From NCBI GenBank assembly GCA_048594725.1, contig JBMDXA010000237.1, positions 1 through 64,000 on the forward strand: a stretch of 64,000 nt of DNA, read 5' to 3'. The translations under genes and the position numbers were made by a program. The notes under the pieces are model-generated. The model was given only the letters and a program-made list of their open reading frames with translations. It was not told where the DNA came from and did not search any database. Source of the DNA: JAFDZV01 sp048594725 (GTDB lineage Bacteria > Bacteroidota > Ignavibacteria > OLB7). Shown here in pieces: positions 17,038 to 26,358 of the stretch (positions are counted from its first letter, which is position 1; each line of letters starts with the position of its first letter).

Positions 17038-18570
17038 CTACCGGGTCAGGAGCGCCTCGCCGGCAGTGGTCCCGGAGGGGGACGGCAGAGCGCGCCCCAG
17101 ATCGGGGATATCACCCTGCGGCTCCTCATCCTCCAGAGGGCTCTCCAGATCGAACCGGCAGGTGGTGCAGAGGCTTCTGTAGCCATCGTTGTACAGGGCG
17201 GTCACGCGCGCGGCGCACTGGTTCAGCACCAGCGGGGTGCAGAAACTCAGCTCGCGGGACTCGGCACCGACCTGGTAATCCTCAACCTTCACACCGGCGG
17301 TGTTGCAGGCGCTTCCCCCTCCCTGAAGGGTGGCCGATACCAGATAGAGATCCTCGCCGGCACGGGCAAAGCTGTTGGTAACGCCGTTGATGGCGAGGAA
17401 CTGGCGGCGGCTGAGCTCCCGGAAGAAGTAGGAGACGGAATATCCTTCGTCATCACCGGCTCCGCCATAGACATTGTAGGAGATGGGGTTGAAGTCGATA
17501 TCGACCTCCCCGAGCAGCATATCGCGGCCGCCGAAGCCTCCCGGAGCATTGGTGAGATAGCCGGTGAACACCAGCATGTAATCGAACTCCGGCACCTCCC
17601 GCACCTCGGCGATCTCGTCGTCGCCGACCTGGAACGCCTCGCCGAAGGCCCTGTCGGCCATCGGGTTGCCCAGTGCGTCGATACGAAGCAGATAGCCATC
17701 GCGATTGCGGGCCTCGGCGGAATTGATATAGCCACCGATCACGAACGTCCCCTTGATCGACGAGATCACCGAGCGGGCCGCCCCTCCCCTGCGATACAGA
17801 TACTCCCTGGCCCAGCCCAGATTGCCCCCCGCATCAACGCGCACGGCGAACATATTGGTGGTGCGGGTCAGCCTTCCGGCGGAGGTTCCCACGGCCACGA
17901 TATCGCCGCTGGCCGGTTCCACCGCGCAACTGCTGAACGTCTCGGAGCTCTCGCCGTAGGGGCGGCTCCACTGCACATCACCGACGATATTGGTCCGGAT
18001 CAGAAATCCCGACACCCTGCCGAGGCCGTAGCTCTGGGTGGAGCCGGCAACGATGTATCCGCCGTCGGTGTAGATCTGCACGTCGTTCCCCTCGTCGTTT
18101 GCAAGGCCGCCGTAGGTCTTGGTCCACTGCACGCCGCCACGGGCGTCGATCTTCATCAGGAAGATGTCGTTCTGGGGACGATCCGCCGAGAGGCTGGGAG
18201 CGTTGCAGCAACTGTTGGCGTTCTCGGTGGAGCCCACGATGATATAGCCTCCATCCTCGGTCTGGCGGATCTTCCTGCCATGATCGTTCCCGCCGATATC
18301 GTAGGTGGTGGCCCATTCAAGCTGGCCGCAGCGGTTGGTCTTGGTGACGTAGACATCGTAGATGCCGAACGCATTGAACGCCTGCGACTCCCCTACCGAG
18401 ATGGTGCCGCCGTCCTCCAGCAGAAGCACTCCGCCACGGGCGGCATCGCTCCCCGATGTCGCTGGAAAAATCGACTGATAGAGAGCCTGCGCGGACGCAC
18501 CGGCGGTTAGCGACAGCGACAATCCCGCGCAGAGCATAAGCCCCGCGAACGTTTTCCGTACTTCACTCAT
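17038..18570 (-). CDS. Secreted beta-propeller (delta-60-like) protein, paralogue A
   Basis: 510 residues from the ATG at 18570, chosen because AGGAG lies 7 bp upstream; the frame opens earlier at 18639. A signal peptide ends near LTAGASA. The body contains repeats built as 'GGYIIVGST ... D.FL.KIDA.G...W.KTYGG', the pattern of delta-60/propeller repeats of periplasmic or surface proteins. A Cys pair follows the second repeat (NSCCN) and a conserved LCTTC lies near the C-terminus, both kept in the two neighbouring paralogues. There is no type IX sorting domain or lipobox. Function unknown; presumably an extracytoplasmic protein-binding or structural role. Confidence 0.75.
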   Translation of the reverse strand: MSEVRKTFAGLMLCAGLSLSLTAGASAQALYQSIFPATSGSDAARGGVLLLEDGGTISVGESQAFNAFGIYDVYVTKTNRCGQLEWATTYDIGGNDHGRKIRQTEDGGYIIVGSTENANSCCNAPSLSADRPQNDIFLMKIDARGGVQWTKTYGGLANDEGNDVQIYTDGGYIVAGSTQSYGLGRVSGFLIRTNIVGDVQWSRPYGESSETFSSCAVEPASGDIVAVGTSAGRLTRTTNMFAVRVDAGGNLGWAREYLYRRGGAARSVISSIKGTFVIGGYINSAEARNRDGYLLRIDALGNPMADRAFGEAFQVGDDEIAEVREVPEFDYMLVFTGYLTNAPGGFGGRDMLLGEVDIDFNPISYNVYGGAGDDEGYSVSYFFRELSRRQFLAINGVTNSFARAGEDLYLVSATLQGGGSACNTAGVKVEDYQVGAESRELSFCTPLVLNQCAARVTALYNDGYRSLCTTCRFDLESPLEDEEPQGDIPDLGRALPSPSGTTAGEALLTR

Positions 18571-18761
18571 CATTGATCTCCTGTTGATGTTGTGATCGGT
18601 TGATCCAGAGGTAATGGCACGATATCTCACGGCCCGCATGCGTGTTCCAGCATGAGCGCGGTGTACGTGAAAGAAAAAATGCCAGGATGAATTACATCGA
18701 TTAAGGTTCGGGGGAGGTTAGATGTGATCGTACGAAGATATGGCGATGGCGCATTTTCGGG

Positions 18762-18785
18762 CAGTACATCTTTGTGTACCCCCCG
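18762..18785. repeat. 24-bp repeat, copy 1
   Basis: Exact match to 20899-20922 (begins CAGTACATCTTTGTG, ends with six C and a G). This copy is 192 bp upstream of propeller gene A. Confidence 0.85.
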
Positions 18786-18943
18786 GAGATTGCCGTTCGC
18801 GATTACGGATTTTCGCTGCAGGGGCCGGGGCTCAGCCCGCCGCCCGTAGCGGCTGCCGGCCCTCCGTGGCGGCCCTCGGGGAATTTTCCGGGAATTACCG
18901 GCAATTTCGCATGCACAAAAAAAAATCCGGCGATAATTACCAT

Positions 18944-18973
18944 AAAAAAAAGAGGGACGCAGTAGCGTCCCTC
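18944..18973 (-). terminator. Rho-independent terminator of propeller gene B
   Basis: GAGGGACGC (18952-18960) and GCGTCCCTC (18965-18973) form a perfect 9-bp stem with a 4-nt loop; on the reverse strand it is followed by eight T. It lies 28 bp past the stop of gene B. Confidence 0.93.
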
Positions 18974-19000
18974 GTACGAGAAAACTCGTGATCTGGTATC

Positions 19001-20527
19001 TCAGCGATCCAGACGCTCGCGGACCTGTCCCGAGGCCGGCTGCGCATCATGGATATTCTGATTGACACCCACCGTCACGTCATCGCCGATGATATCATGA
19101 TCCGAATATCCCAAATTCGGATCATTCGTTCCCGGCATGGCGGATTTGCACGTGGTGCAAAGAACTTTCCCTTCCTTGTGATACAGGTAGGGAACTTTCG
19201 TTGCGCAGTAGGAAACTGCGTGCGGGGTCAGCAGATCGAAGTCTTTGTTATACAGTTTGGTATAAAGCTCCTGCACTTTGGGCTGCGAGTCATAGCAACC
19301 GCTCTTCCCATACTCCTCGGCACGGATCAGATAGACATCCTCGGTGCCGCTGAAGGTGTTGGTGAAGCCGGCGGCGGTATAACGAGCATATTTGCTGCCC
19401 GGTGCGTAATCGACCGAGTAGCCCTGCTCGTCACCTTTGCTGCCATGAACGCTGGACCACATGATCCCCAGGTTATAGGGATTGTTGTTCCCCTCGACCT
19501 CGGAGAGATAGAGATCCTGGCCGCCGAAGCCGCCCGGAGCGTTGGTGAGGAAGCCCGTGACGATGAAGCTTCCATACGGGGTCTCGCGCACTTCGGCGAG
19601 CTGGTCGTCGAATTTCTCATACGCTTCGGCATATGCCCGCTGTCCCAGGGGTGTCCCTACCCCATCGGTCCAGAGCAGATAGCCGTCCTGCGTACCGGTT
19701 GCGGCCGAGATGAACCCGGCGACAACTGCCTCATCTTTATTCACGGAAATAACGCAGCGTCCCTGATCCTGGCCGGGGCTCGGATAGATGTGCGCCTGGT
19801 TATTACCGACTATTCCATTGCCGTCCGTGCGGACAAGCCAGATATCGGAATCTTTGGTGTAGCTCTCGCTATAGCCGGTGGCCCAGATGTCCCCCTGGGG
19901 AATCACCGCACAGCTGAAGAACTCCTCCACGCGATCACCGCCGTAGGAGCGCGCCCACTGGACGTCTCCATTCAGGTCGGTCATCATGAGATAGCCATTG
20001 ACTTTGCCGAACCCATAGCTGGATGTCGATCCGGCAACCACATAGCCTTTACCGAAATAGGACTGGACGTCGTAACCATCGTCGGTGTATGCACCGCCGT
20101 AGGTCTTGGCCCAGACTACTCCGCCTTTAGCATCGATTTCCAGGAGGAAAATATCGTTGCGCGAGCAGCAGTTATTTGTGTTTTCGGTGCTCCCGACAAT
20201 GATATATCCGCCGTTATCCGTTGCTCTGATCTTTCGCCCGACATCATAGCCCCCGAGATCATAAGTGGTGGACCACTGGAGAAAGCCGCACTCGTCGGTC
20301 TTTATCACATAAACGTCCGAGCTTCCCGAGCCGAATGACTCGCTCTGCCCGACCGTAATAGATCCACCATCCCCGGTGTGCAGAACTCCGCCACGGGCCG
20401 CATCATGCTTGAGCCCTGGTGGGAATATCGATTGAAATACCGGCTGTGCCTGCACAGCCGTGGCAATCGACATCGCTAGTCCCGCACAGAGCATGAGGCC
20501 GGAAGCGTACTTCTTCGTTGGACTCAT
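19001..20527 (-). CDS. Secreted beta-propeller (delta-60-like) protein, paralogue B
   Basis: 508 residues with a signal peptide ending about ATAVQAQ. The same layout as paralogue A: FPPGLKHDAARGGVLHTGDG, GGYIIVGSTENTNNCCSRND, then FLLEIDAKGGVVWAKTYGG repeats, and LCTTC near the C-terminus. Alignable with A along its length, including the segment NAPGGFGG. It has its own terminator, so the three paralogues are probably separate transcripts made by gene duplication. Role unknown; extracytoplasmic. The charged C-terminal tail carries no recognised sorting signal. Confidence 0.75.
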   Translation of the reverse strand: MSPTKKYASGLMLCAGLAMSIATAVQAQPVFQSIFPPGLKHDAARGGVLHTGDGGSITVGQSESFGSGSSDVYVIKTDECGFLQWSTTYDLGGYDVGRKIRATDNGGYIIVGSTENTNNCCSRNDIFLLEIDAKGGVVWAKTYGGAYTDDGYDVQSYFGKGYVVAGSTSSYGFGKVNGYLMMTDLNGDVQWARSYGGDRVEEFFSCAVIPQGDIWATGYSESYTKDSDIWLVRTDGNGIVGNNQAHIYPSPGQDQGRCVISVNKDEAVVAGFISAATGTQDGYLLWTDGVGTPLGQRAYAEAYEKFDDQLAEVRETPYGSFIVTGFLTNAPGGFGGQDLYLSEVEGNNNPYNLGIMWSSVHGSKGDEQGYSVDYAPGSKYARYTAAGFTNTFSGTEDVYLIRAEEYGKSGCYDSQPKVQELYTKLYNKDFDLLTPHAVSYCATKVPYLYHKEGKVLCTTCKSAMPGTNDPNLGYSDHDIIGDDVTVGVNQNIHDAQPASGQVRERLDR

Positions 20528-20898
20528 TAAGGTACCCTGTAGGGTTGGTGTGTGTTGATTAAGTGTGTTTACGGTATATGCAGCCAGCCATGCCCATCCC
20601 TCATGATGTCCCTAACATGAGCTACGGCCACGCCGGCACGGTAAACCGAAGTGATATCGGTGGAGATGCCGGAACCGGCCCTTCCACCGTGCGAAACGCC
20701 CAACAACCGGCTGAAATATGAAAGGCTCACGGTACACGAGGTCGGTTGGAATCTGCCTGCGGTATGGCAGTATCGCGCGCCGTGAGGGCCGGGAACGCGC
20801 CGGGAGGAACCGATAGGGGTTCCGCCGGAGACGCTCCGCCAATGAATTGTACGGCCTGATTGATGCCCCGAAGTTATCCCCCCCATAGGGGGTACAGA

Positions 20899-20922
20899 CA
20901 GTACATCTTTGTGTACCCCCCG
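20899..20922. repeat. 24-bp repeat, copy 2
   Basis: Exact match to 18762-18785. It lies 372 bp upstream of propeller gene B and about 130 bp past the stop of gene C. Confidence 0.85.
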
Positions 20923-20972
20923 TACGAAGGCGGGCCATTGCCGGAAGTGGTGGAATATCCCTATAAACCGAC

Positions 20973-21002
20973 CCGGGATGCCCTCGTTCGAGAGCATCCC
21001 GG
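20973..21002 (-). terminator. Terminator-like hairpin after propeller gene C
   Basis: CCGGGATGC (20973-20981) and GCATCCCGG (20994-21002) form a perfect 9-bp stem, about 50 bp past the stop codon at 21054. The following reverse-strand sequence GTCGGTTTAT is only weakly U-rich. Confidence 0.6.
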
Positions 21003-21053
21003 ATATATGCCGGCCATCCTTGAAGTGGTGGCTGACGGCCGGCAGGGCATCAT

Positions 21054-22532
21054 CTACCGCACCAGCTCCTGGCGCAGCGCAACCGCATCGCCGCTCCGGA
21101 TCGCCGGAGCGGTGCTGCCGAGATCCAAGTCCCTGCCACCATCCAGCGAGGGAGGAGGGCACGGGCTGCACAGGCGGCTGTAGCGCTCGCTCGCCAGCCT
21201 GGTGGTTCTGGCATCGCACTCCATCCAGACCAGCGGATTGCCGCTGCGGAGATCCTGCGCCTGGAAACCGGGGAAGGTTCTGGTAAGCAGCACCCGGGCC
21301 TCGTTGCAGCCGGAGCGCCCGTTGATATCGGTGAAGACCTCGTACAGATCGCTGGCGGCCACCCCGAAGCTCTCGGTGGTTCCCGCCATGATAAGCGAAT
21401 GCTGCGCCGACTGCGGATTGACCACGGCCACCGACCAGCCCCAGTCCGGACGGGTGCCGCCATAGATATGGCTCCACCTGGGACCGAAATTCTGGTCGAT
21501 CTCGGTAAGCCATGCCTCGTAGCTGCCGAACCCGTTCGCCGGCTGGATGGTGAAGCCGCTCAGGATGAGATTTCCTGTGGGAAGCACCTTGATCTCGGTG
21601 TACTGGTCTTCGTTGATGGTGCCGTTTGCATCGTAGGTGATATCGGCGATGGTCTCGCCACCGGCGCAGCGGAGCTTCAGGATATAGCCCTTGGTACCAC
21701 CGTTGGTAACATCGGCGGACCCGGCGATATAGAGGATATCGGTGCCGTAGGCCACGATGGAACGCGCCTGCTCGTTGTTCGGCCCGCCGTGGTGATGGCT
21801 CCAGACGATGGCACCGGCGGCAGCGGTTACCTTGGCGGCATAGACGTCGTAATCCCCCGTGGTGCTGTGGCTTCTGGTATAACCGGCAACGACGATATCA
21901 CCGCTGCATGCGATATCGAGCGATCTGAACCCATCGTCATTGGCACCGCCATATACGCGGCTCCAGACGATGGCGCCATTCAGGTCGGTGCGGGTGATCC
22001 ATCCATCGTAATCGCCCGCGCCGGCGCTTGCGGTGGTACCGGCGAAGATATATCCGTCGGGAACCACCATCACATCCAGAGCGATATCGTCCTGGGTGCC
22101 GCCGTAGGTCTTGGTCCACTGCACCGCGCCATCGGACCGGAGCTTCATCAGGAACGCATCGCGGCGGGTGCAGCAATGATTTTCGTTGGAGGTCTGCCCG
22201 GCTATGATATAGCCGTCATCGGCGGTCTGGCGGATCTTGACGCCATAATCGGTGCCGCTGATATTATAGGAATATGCCCACGTCTGATCGCCGCAACGAT
22301 TCGACTTCACCACATAGACATCCCCATCGGCCGAGGAGCTTGTGGAATACCCGACGGCCACGAAATCACCGTCGCTCGCCTGGATAATTCCCCCATTGGA
22401 GGTTTCGGTTCCGGCACCGCCGAACACCGATTGGAACTGCCCGTAGGCCGCATCGGTTGCGGCGGCGCAGAATAATGCTCCCGCACTCATCATCGTCAGA
22501 ACTTTCGTAGCGATACCTTTGATGTTCGCCAT
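21054..22532 (-). CDS. Secreted beta-propeller (delta-60-like) protein, paralogue C
   Basis: 492 residues from the ATG at 22532, which starts the signal peptide (MANIKGIATKVLTMMSAGAL, cleavage about DAAYG) and has an AGGAG 11 bp upstream. The open frame begins at 22745 but the extra part is not protein-like. Same repeat layout as A and B (DGYIIAGQTSNENHCCTRRD, FLMKLRSDGAVQWTKTYGG, NDDGFRSLDIACSGDIVVAG), with a C-terminal LCSPC instead of LCTTC. It is the most diverged of the three and lacks the 24-bp upstream element. Function unknown. Confidence 0.75.
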   Translation of the reverse strand: MANIKGIATKVLTMMSAGALFCAAATDAAYGQFQSVFGGAGTETSNGGIIQASDGDFVAVGYSTSSSADGDVYVVKSNRCGDQTWAYSYNISGTDYGVKIRQTADDGYIIAGQTSNENHCCTRRDAFLMKLRSDGAVQWTKTYGGTQDDIALDVMVVPDGYIFAGTTASAGAGDYDGWITRTDLNGAIVWSRVYGGANDDGFRSLDIACSGDIVVAGYTRSHSTTGDYDVYAAKVTAAAGAIVWSHHHGGPNNEQARSIVAYGTDILYIAGSADVTNGGTKGYILKLRCAGGETIADITYDANGTINEDQYTEIKVLPTGNLILSGFTIQPANGFGSYEAWLTEIDQNFGPRWSHIYGGTRPDWGWSVAVVNPQSAQHSLIMAGTTESFGVAASDLYEVFTDINGRSGCNEARVLLTRTFPGFQAQDLRSGNPLVWMECDARTTRLASERYSRLCSPCPPPSLDGGRDLDLGSTAPAIRSGDAVALRQELVR

Positions 22533-23373
22533 GCTTGTAGATACTCCTGCGTGTGTGTGATAGATCTTTTGATCCGGGGTAACGGCCAATTCGATCCGTA
22601 TTTTTTCCATGATGTTTTCTCGTACGCTCATTTCAGGGCATGCACGATACCTGCCTCGCGCTGCGGGTGCCGCGGATGCCGTCACGGGAGGGTCCGGGGA
22701 ATGCGGGAACACGACGGAACGCACGGCATCGGCGCCCCGCCCCATGCGGGTGCGGAGCGTTTCAAATCCTACCGATCCGGGGGGATGGTATATTGGTGAT
22801 GAGTCTCTGCGAAGAACTATACGGGAACGGAGCGCTCGTGATGGAGCGCGTGAGAGGGATGGCAGGTTGCCGTCAGCATGCCATCCCCCTCGTTTTCCCT
22901 GCGCGCCGGCCCGTTACGGGCCTCTTTTCCTACACCATTACATCGGTACGAGAGTCCTGTTCACAATCGGAACCATCGTTGGCATATGATTCCGAGCCTT
23001 ACTCGAAAAGAGAGTACGAACTTACGATCGGGTAGTCTCGAAAATGTGCTCAAGAGCGGTGTGGCGGCAGCAGAAAAAACTCCGGGCCCGAAAATAGAAA
23101 TGCCGTTGAACGGCGGCAAAATCCCAGAGAATAATTTTTCCAGGCGCTTTATATACCCGGGGATTTCATCCGGAGTGCATGCATAATGCGAAGGCGCGGA
23201 GGAGCGCAAAGAAAAAGGATGAGATCCCATCCACCTTCATTGCGCTCGTGGCGTCTCCGCAGCCTCCGGCGGAACTTCTGCCGGGAGGAGCACCTGGGGC
23301 CGCTCAGCTATGGAGCGGCCTTTTATATATTCTCTCCTATATAAGGTATGCCCAGGGCCTGGCATCTCCCTTT
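22533..23373. other. 840-bp intergenic region with a hairpin element
   Basis: No convincing gene. 22533-22800 is the leader of propeller gene C. About 23178-23230 carries one arm of the ATGCGAAGGCGC...GCGCAAAG hairpin family seen fully at 46251-46309. A plus-strand terminator with no assigned gene is at 23298-23330. Confidence 0.5.
23298..23330 (+). terminator. Orphan plus-strand terminator
   Basis: GGCCGCTC (23298-23305) pairs with GAGCGGCC (23313-23320), 8 bp with a 7-nt loop, followed on the plus strand by TTTTATATAT. Both flanking genes are on the reverse strand, where the hairpin has no U-tract. It may end an unannotated plus-strand RNA or act on antisense transcription. Confidence 0.6.
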
Positions 23374-25266
23374 TCAGGCGAATTCCGCCAGCTCCGACCA
23401 GCGTTCCATATCCCGTTCGATCTTCCCGCTCAGTTCCTCCAGCTCCTTGATAAGCCCCTGCGCGGCCCCGTAATTTCCGGCCACCTCCGCCAGCTTCGCC
23501 TCTATCTCCCCCTTGCGTTCCTCGGCGGCTTCTATCCCCTTCTCCAGGCGTTCCAGTTCCTGGCGCTCCTTGTAGCTGAGCTTCCTTTTCGGCGCTCCTC
23601 CCTGCTCGGCTCTGGCATCGGCCTTCTTCTCCTGCGGGCGCCCTTCGGCGGCGGCCTGCGCAGCTTCGCGTTCCCGTATCTCCAGGAACGCGCTGTAGTT
23701 GCCGGGATATTCGCGGATGCGCCCCTCCCCTTCGAACCGGAAGAGATGATCGACCGTGCGGTCCAGGAAATAGCGGTCGTGGCTGACCACGATCAGGCAT
23801 CCGTCGAAATGGTCGAGATATTCCTCCAGCGCCACCAGCGTATCGATATCGAGGTCGTTGGTGGGCTCATCCAGCACAAGGAGGTTGGGGGCGGTCATCA
23901 GAATGCGCAGCAGATACAACCGCCGCCGCTCCCCGCCGGAAAGGCGCCCCACCGGCGCATACTGCATGGCGGGGGTAAACAGGACGCGCTCCAGCATCTG
24001 GCTTGCGGTGATAACCGAGCCATCGGCCATACGGACGTTCTCGGCGGTCTCCCGGATATATTCTATCACCCTCTGGTCATCGGCAAGCGCGCGGCTCTCC
24101 TGATCGTAATATCCCAGCACCACGGTCTCCCCCAGCTCTATGCGCCCGCTGTCCGGCTCCACATTCCCCATCACCATATCGAGCAGCGTGGTCTTGCCGG
24201 CCCCGTTCGGCCCGATAATCCCCACACGATCGCCCCGTTGCAGGATATAGGTAAAATCCTCCAGAAGCTGCCTGCTGCCGTATGACTTGGAGACATCGTG
24301 CATCTCCAGAATCTTGCTCCCCAGGCGGCGCGTGCCGAGCGCGATATCCAGTTCCTCGCGCGGCTTCTCCTTGGGCGCGGCCATCAGCGCCTCGGCCCTG
24401 TCGATGCGTGCCTTCTGCTTGGTGGTGCGGGCCTTGGCGCCCTTCTTCAGCCATGCCAGTTCCTGGCGCAGCAGTGCGGCCCGCTTGCGCGATTCGGCGG
24501 CATCGCGCACATCCTGCTCCTCCTTCTTCTCCAGATAGTAGCTGTAGTTGCCGGCGTAGGTCTGCACGGCCCCCTCGTCTATCTCCACGATCCGGTTGGT
24601 AACGCGGTCCAGGAAATAGCGATCGTGGGTGACCAGAAGAAGCGCGCCGGAGTAGCGGGCCAGATATGTTTCCAGCCAGGAGATGGTCTCGGCATCCAGA
24701 TGGTTGGTGGGCTCATCAAGGATAAGGAGATCGGGACGGCGGATGAGCGCATGGGCCATCGCCACGCGCTTGCGCTGCCCTCCGGAGAGGTTCCCCATCA
24801 GAGCGGCCGTATCGGAGATGCCCAGGCGGTCCAGAACGATCTTGGCGTTGGTCTCCAGTTCCCATGCGCCGGCGGCCTCGAGCTTTCCGGCGAGATCGGA
24901 GACCCTTGCCAGCAGTGCGGGATCATCACCGCCGCCGGAGGCAAGGCGGGCGCAGACGTCCTCGTAGTCGTGCAGCAGCCCCATCACCGCATCCTCCGCC
25001 GAGAAGATGGCATCCAGCACGGTCTGCGCCGGATCGAACTGAGGGTTCTGCGAGAGATATCCCACCACGGGATTTCCCGAGAACATCACCCGTCCGGAAC
25101 CCGGCGGCTCCTCCCCGGCGATCACCCGCAACAGGGTGGTCTTGCCGGAGCCGTTCCGGCCGATCAGGGCAACACGCTCCCCCGCTTCGATGCCGAACGA
25201 GGCTCCCTCGAACAGGGGTTTCAATCCGAAGTTCTTACTGACGTTTTCGAGTGTGAGGATGCTCAT
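23374..25266 (-). CDS. uup: ABC-F family ATPase, Uup-like
   Basis: 630 residues from the ATG at 25266, with GGAG 5 bp upstream; the open frame to 25413 is longer but unlikely. Two ABC domains: Walker A GRNGSGKTT (36-44), signature LSGGQRKRV, second Walker A GPNGAGKTT, signature LSGGERRRL, and two DEPTNHLD/DEPTNDLD motifs. After the second domain comes a charged linker and a C-terminal coiled coil (KLSYKERQELERLEKGIEAA...) as in Uup. No membrane segments: ABC-F proteins act on ribosomes, not in transport. Uup is linked in other bacteria to ribosome rescue/assembly and transposon excision. Monocistronic. Confidence 0.88.
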   Translation of the reverse strand: MSILTLENVSKNFGLKPLFEGASFGIEAGERVALIGRNGSGKTTLLRVIAGEEPPGSGRVMFSGNPVVGYLSQNPQFDPAQTVLDAIFSAEDAVMGLLHDYEDVCARLASGGGDDPALLARVSDLAGKLEAAGAWELETNAKIVLDRLGISDTAALMGNLSGGQRKRVAMAHALIRRPDLLILDEPTNHLDAETISWLETYLARYSGALLLVTHDRYFLDRVTNRIVEIDEGAVQTYAGNYSYYLEKKEEQDVRDAAESRKRAALLRQELAWLKKGAKARTTKQKARIDRAEALMAAPKEKPREELDIALGTRRLGSKILEMHDVSKSYGSRQLLEDFTYILQRGDRVGIIGPNGAGKTTLLDMVMGNVEPDSGRIELGETVVLGYYDQESRALADDQRVIEYIRETAENVRMADGSVITASQMLERVLFTPAMQYAPVGRLSGGERRRLYLLRILMTAPNLLVLDEPTNDLDIDTLVALEEYLDHFDGCLIVVSHDRYFLDRTVDHLFRFEGEGRIREYPGNYSAFLEIREREAAQAAAEGRPQEKKADARAEQGGAPKRKLSYKERQELERLEKGIEAAEERKGEIEAKLAEVAGNYGAAQGLIKELEELSGKIERDMERWSELAEFA

Positions 25267-25462
25267 TGATACTCCAGAGATTATCCCGTCCGGCGGGAAG
25301 CCGCTGCCGGGCACCCGGAGCGGAGCCGGTAAACATAACCGGGAAATGCGGCGCAAATTGTAAGACCTCCTAACAACGTCAGGGCCCGCTGCTGCAATCG
25401 CCGATAACCGCAAGGGGGATGAACGGCAGAGTACCGGCCAACCGGCACGAGGTACGGCCGGG

Positions 25463-25921
25463 TCAGCTCCCGAGCAGAACTATACGGGGAGGATTCCGGG
25501 GGGCATCGCCGCTGCGGTAGCGGAGCACGCCGGAGCGCAGCGCCGCCAGATCGAGCCCCATGAAATGTCCGGGGGCCAGGGCCAGCTTCTCCTCCGACTT
25601 CCGGAAGTTGCTGGCCGCGCCATCCTCCCGGCCTATCCCCTCCAGATGGAGCGCTGCGGCAAGCTGGATCAGCCCGCGCAGGATGATCTCCGCATCCCCT
25701 CCCTCCCCCTCCGGCATCATCAGCCACGCCGATTCCCACTCCTCGTGCGCATGCCAGTAGGAGCCGCTGTTGAAAAGAAGGACTCCCCGGCGGAGATGTT
25801 CCCTTCCCGGCGGGGAGAGATCGGGCTCCCGGAGATCCACGATCTCATCGGTCCGGCGTTTTCTCGGCGCGATCACTCGGCGCCCTTGCCGGCGGTTGCC
25901 GAAGGGGATGATGGAATCCAT
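25463..25921 (-). CDS. DUF309 domain protein
   Basis: 152 residues with the DUF309 signature: FNSGSYWHAHEEWESAWLMM, then ILRGLIQLAAALHLEGIG and NFRKSEEKLAL, an all-helical fold with conserved His-Glu pairs. Molecular function of DUF309 is unknown. The first about 49 bp overlap the 3' end of the preceding GNAT gene (out of frame), implying a two-gene operon. An internal later start is possible, but none gives a better N-terminus for the domain. Confidence 0.75.
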   Translation of the reverse strand: MDSIIPFGNRRQGRRVIAPRKRRTDEIVDLREPDLSPPGREHLRRGVLLFNSGSYWHAHEEWESAWLMMPEGEGGDAEIILRGLIQLAAALHLEGIGREDGAASNFRKSEEKLALAPGHFMGLDLAALRSGVLRYRSGDAPRNPPRIVLLGS

Positions 25922-26358
25922 TTGCTCATCAGATCGCGCGGGTGTGCGTTGAACCCGATCCTCGCGTACAGCTCCTGTGCCCTCCTGTTCTCATGCTCCA
26001 CCTCCAGGCGGATGGCGCGGAACCCCATCTGCGCGGCGGTCCGCTCGGCAAGCGCAAGCGCGGCGGCGCCAAGCCCGCGGCCACGGCATTCCGGCCGCAC
26101 ATACAGCTCGTCCACCAGACCGAAACGTCCGCCGAACTCCAGGCTGAAACCGAAGGTCAGGAAGATATAGCCCACGACGGATGCGGGGCCGGCCTGGTCG
26201 TCGCGGATCAGCCATGCCCGCCCCAGCCGCTCATCGGCCAGCAGTTCCACCAGCGCTCCCCGGGCCAGCACCGGATTGAAATGAAGGCCGTCACAGGCAT
26301 AATATTCGGCCATCAGTTCGAGCAGAAGATCGGCATCGGTTGCGGTTGCAGGAAGCAT
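25873..26358 (-). CDS. GNAT-family N-acetyltransferase
   Basis: 161 residues with the GNAT fold: the acetyl-CoA-binding segment LYVRPECRGRGLGAAALALAE (motif A, R/Q-x-x-G-x-G/A form RGRGLG) and a later VEHENRRAQELYARIGF (motif B). It should transfer acetyl from acetyl-CoA to an amine; the substrate is unknown. Overlaps the downstream DUF309 gene by 49 bp. Confidence 0.88.
   Translation of the reverse strand: MLPATATDADLLLELMAEYYACDGLHFNPVLARGALVELLADERLGRAWLIRDDQAGPASVVGYIFLTFGFSLEFGGRFGLVDELYVRPECRGRGLGAAALALAERTAAQMGFRAIRLEVEHENRRAQELYARIGFNAHPRDLMSKWIPSSPSATAGKGAE

Larger units (their letters stand above)
18571..19000. other. Intergenic region upstream of propeller gene A
   Basis: No gene seen. 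It contains a 24-bp sequence at 18762-18785 that is repeated exactly at 20899-20922 (starts CAGTACATCTTTGTGTACCC), and the terminator of gene B at 18944-18973. A second A-tract is at 18916-18925. Confidence 0.6.
20528..21053. other. Intergenic region between propeller genes B and C
   Basis: No gene seen; a long reverse open frame across it (20569-21513) is a shadow. It holds the second copy of the 24-bp repeat (20899-20922), which here is the right half of a hairpin: GGGGGTACA (20888-20896) can pair with TGTACCCCC (20912-20920). A terminator-like stem for gene C lies at 20973-21002. Confidence 0.6.

Noticed and set aside
18762..20922. CRISPR repeats or attachment sites (24-bp direct repeat pair)
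   Set aside because: Only two copies, separated by 2.1 kb holding a normal gene; no integrase or tRNA adjoining.
20569..21513. Open frame spanning the gap between propeller genes C and B
   Set aside because: Arg/Gly-rich translation, overlaps gene C in another frame and crosses a terminator hairpin.
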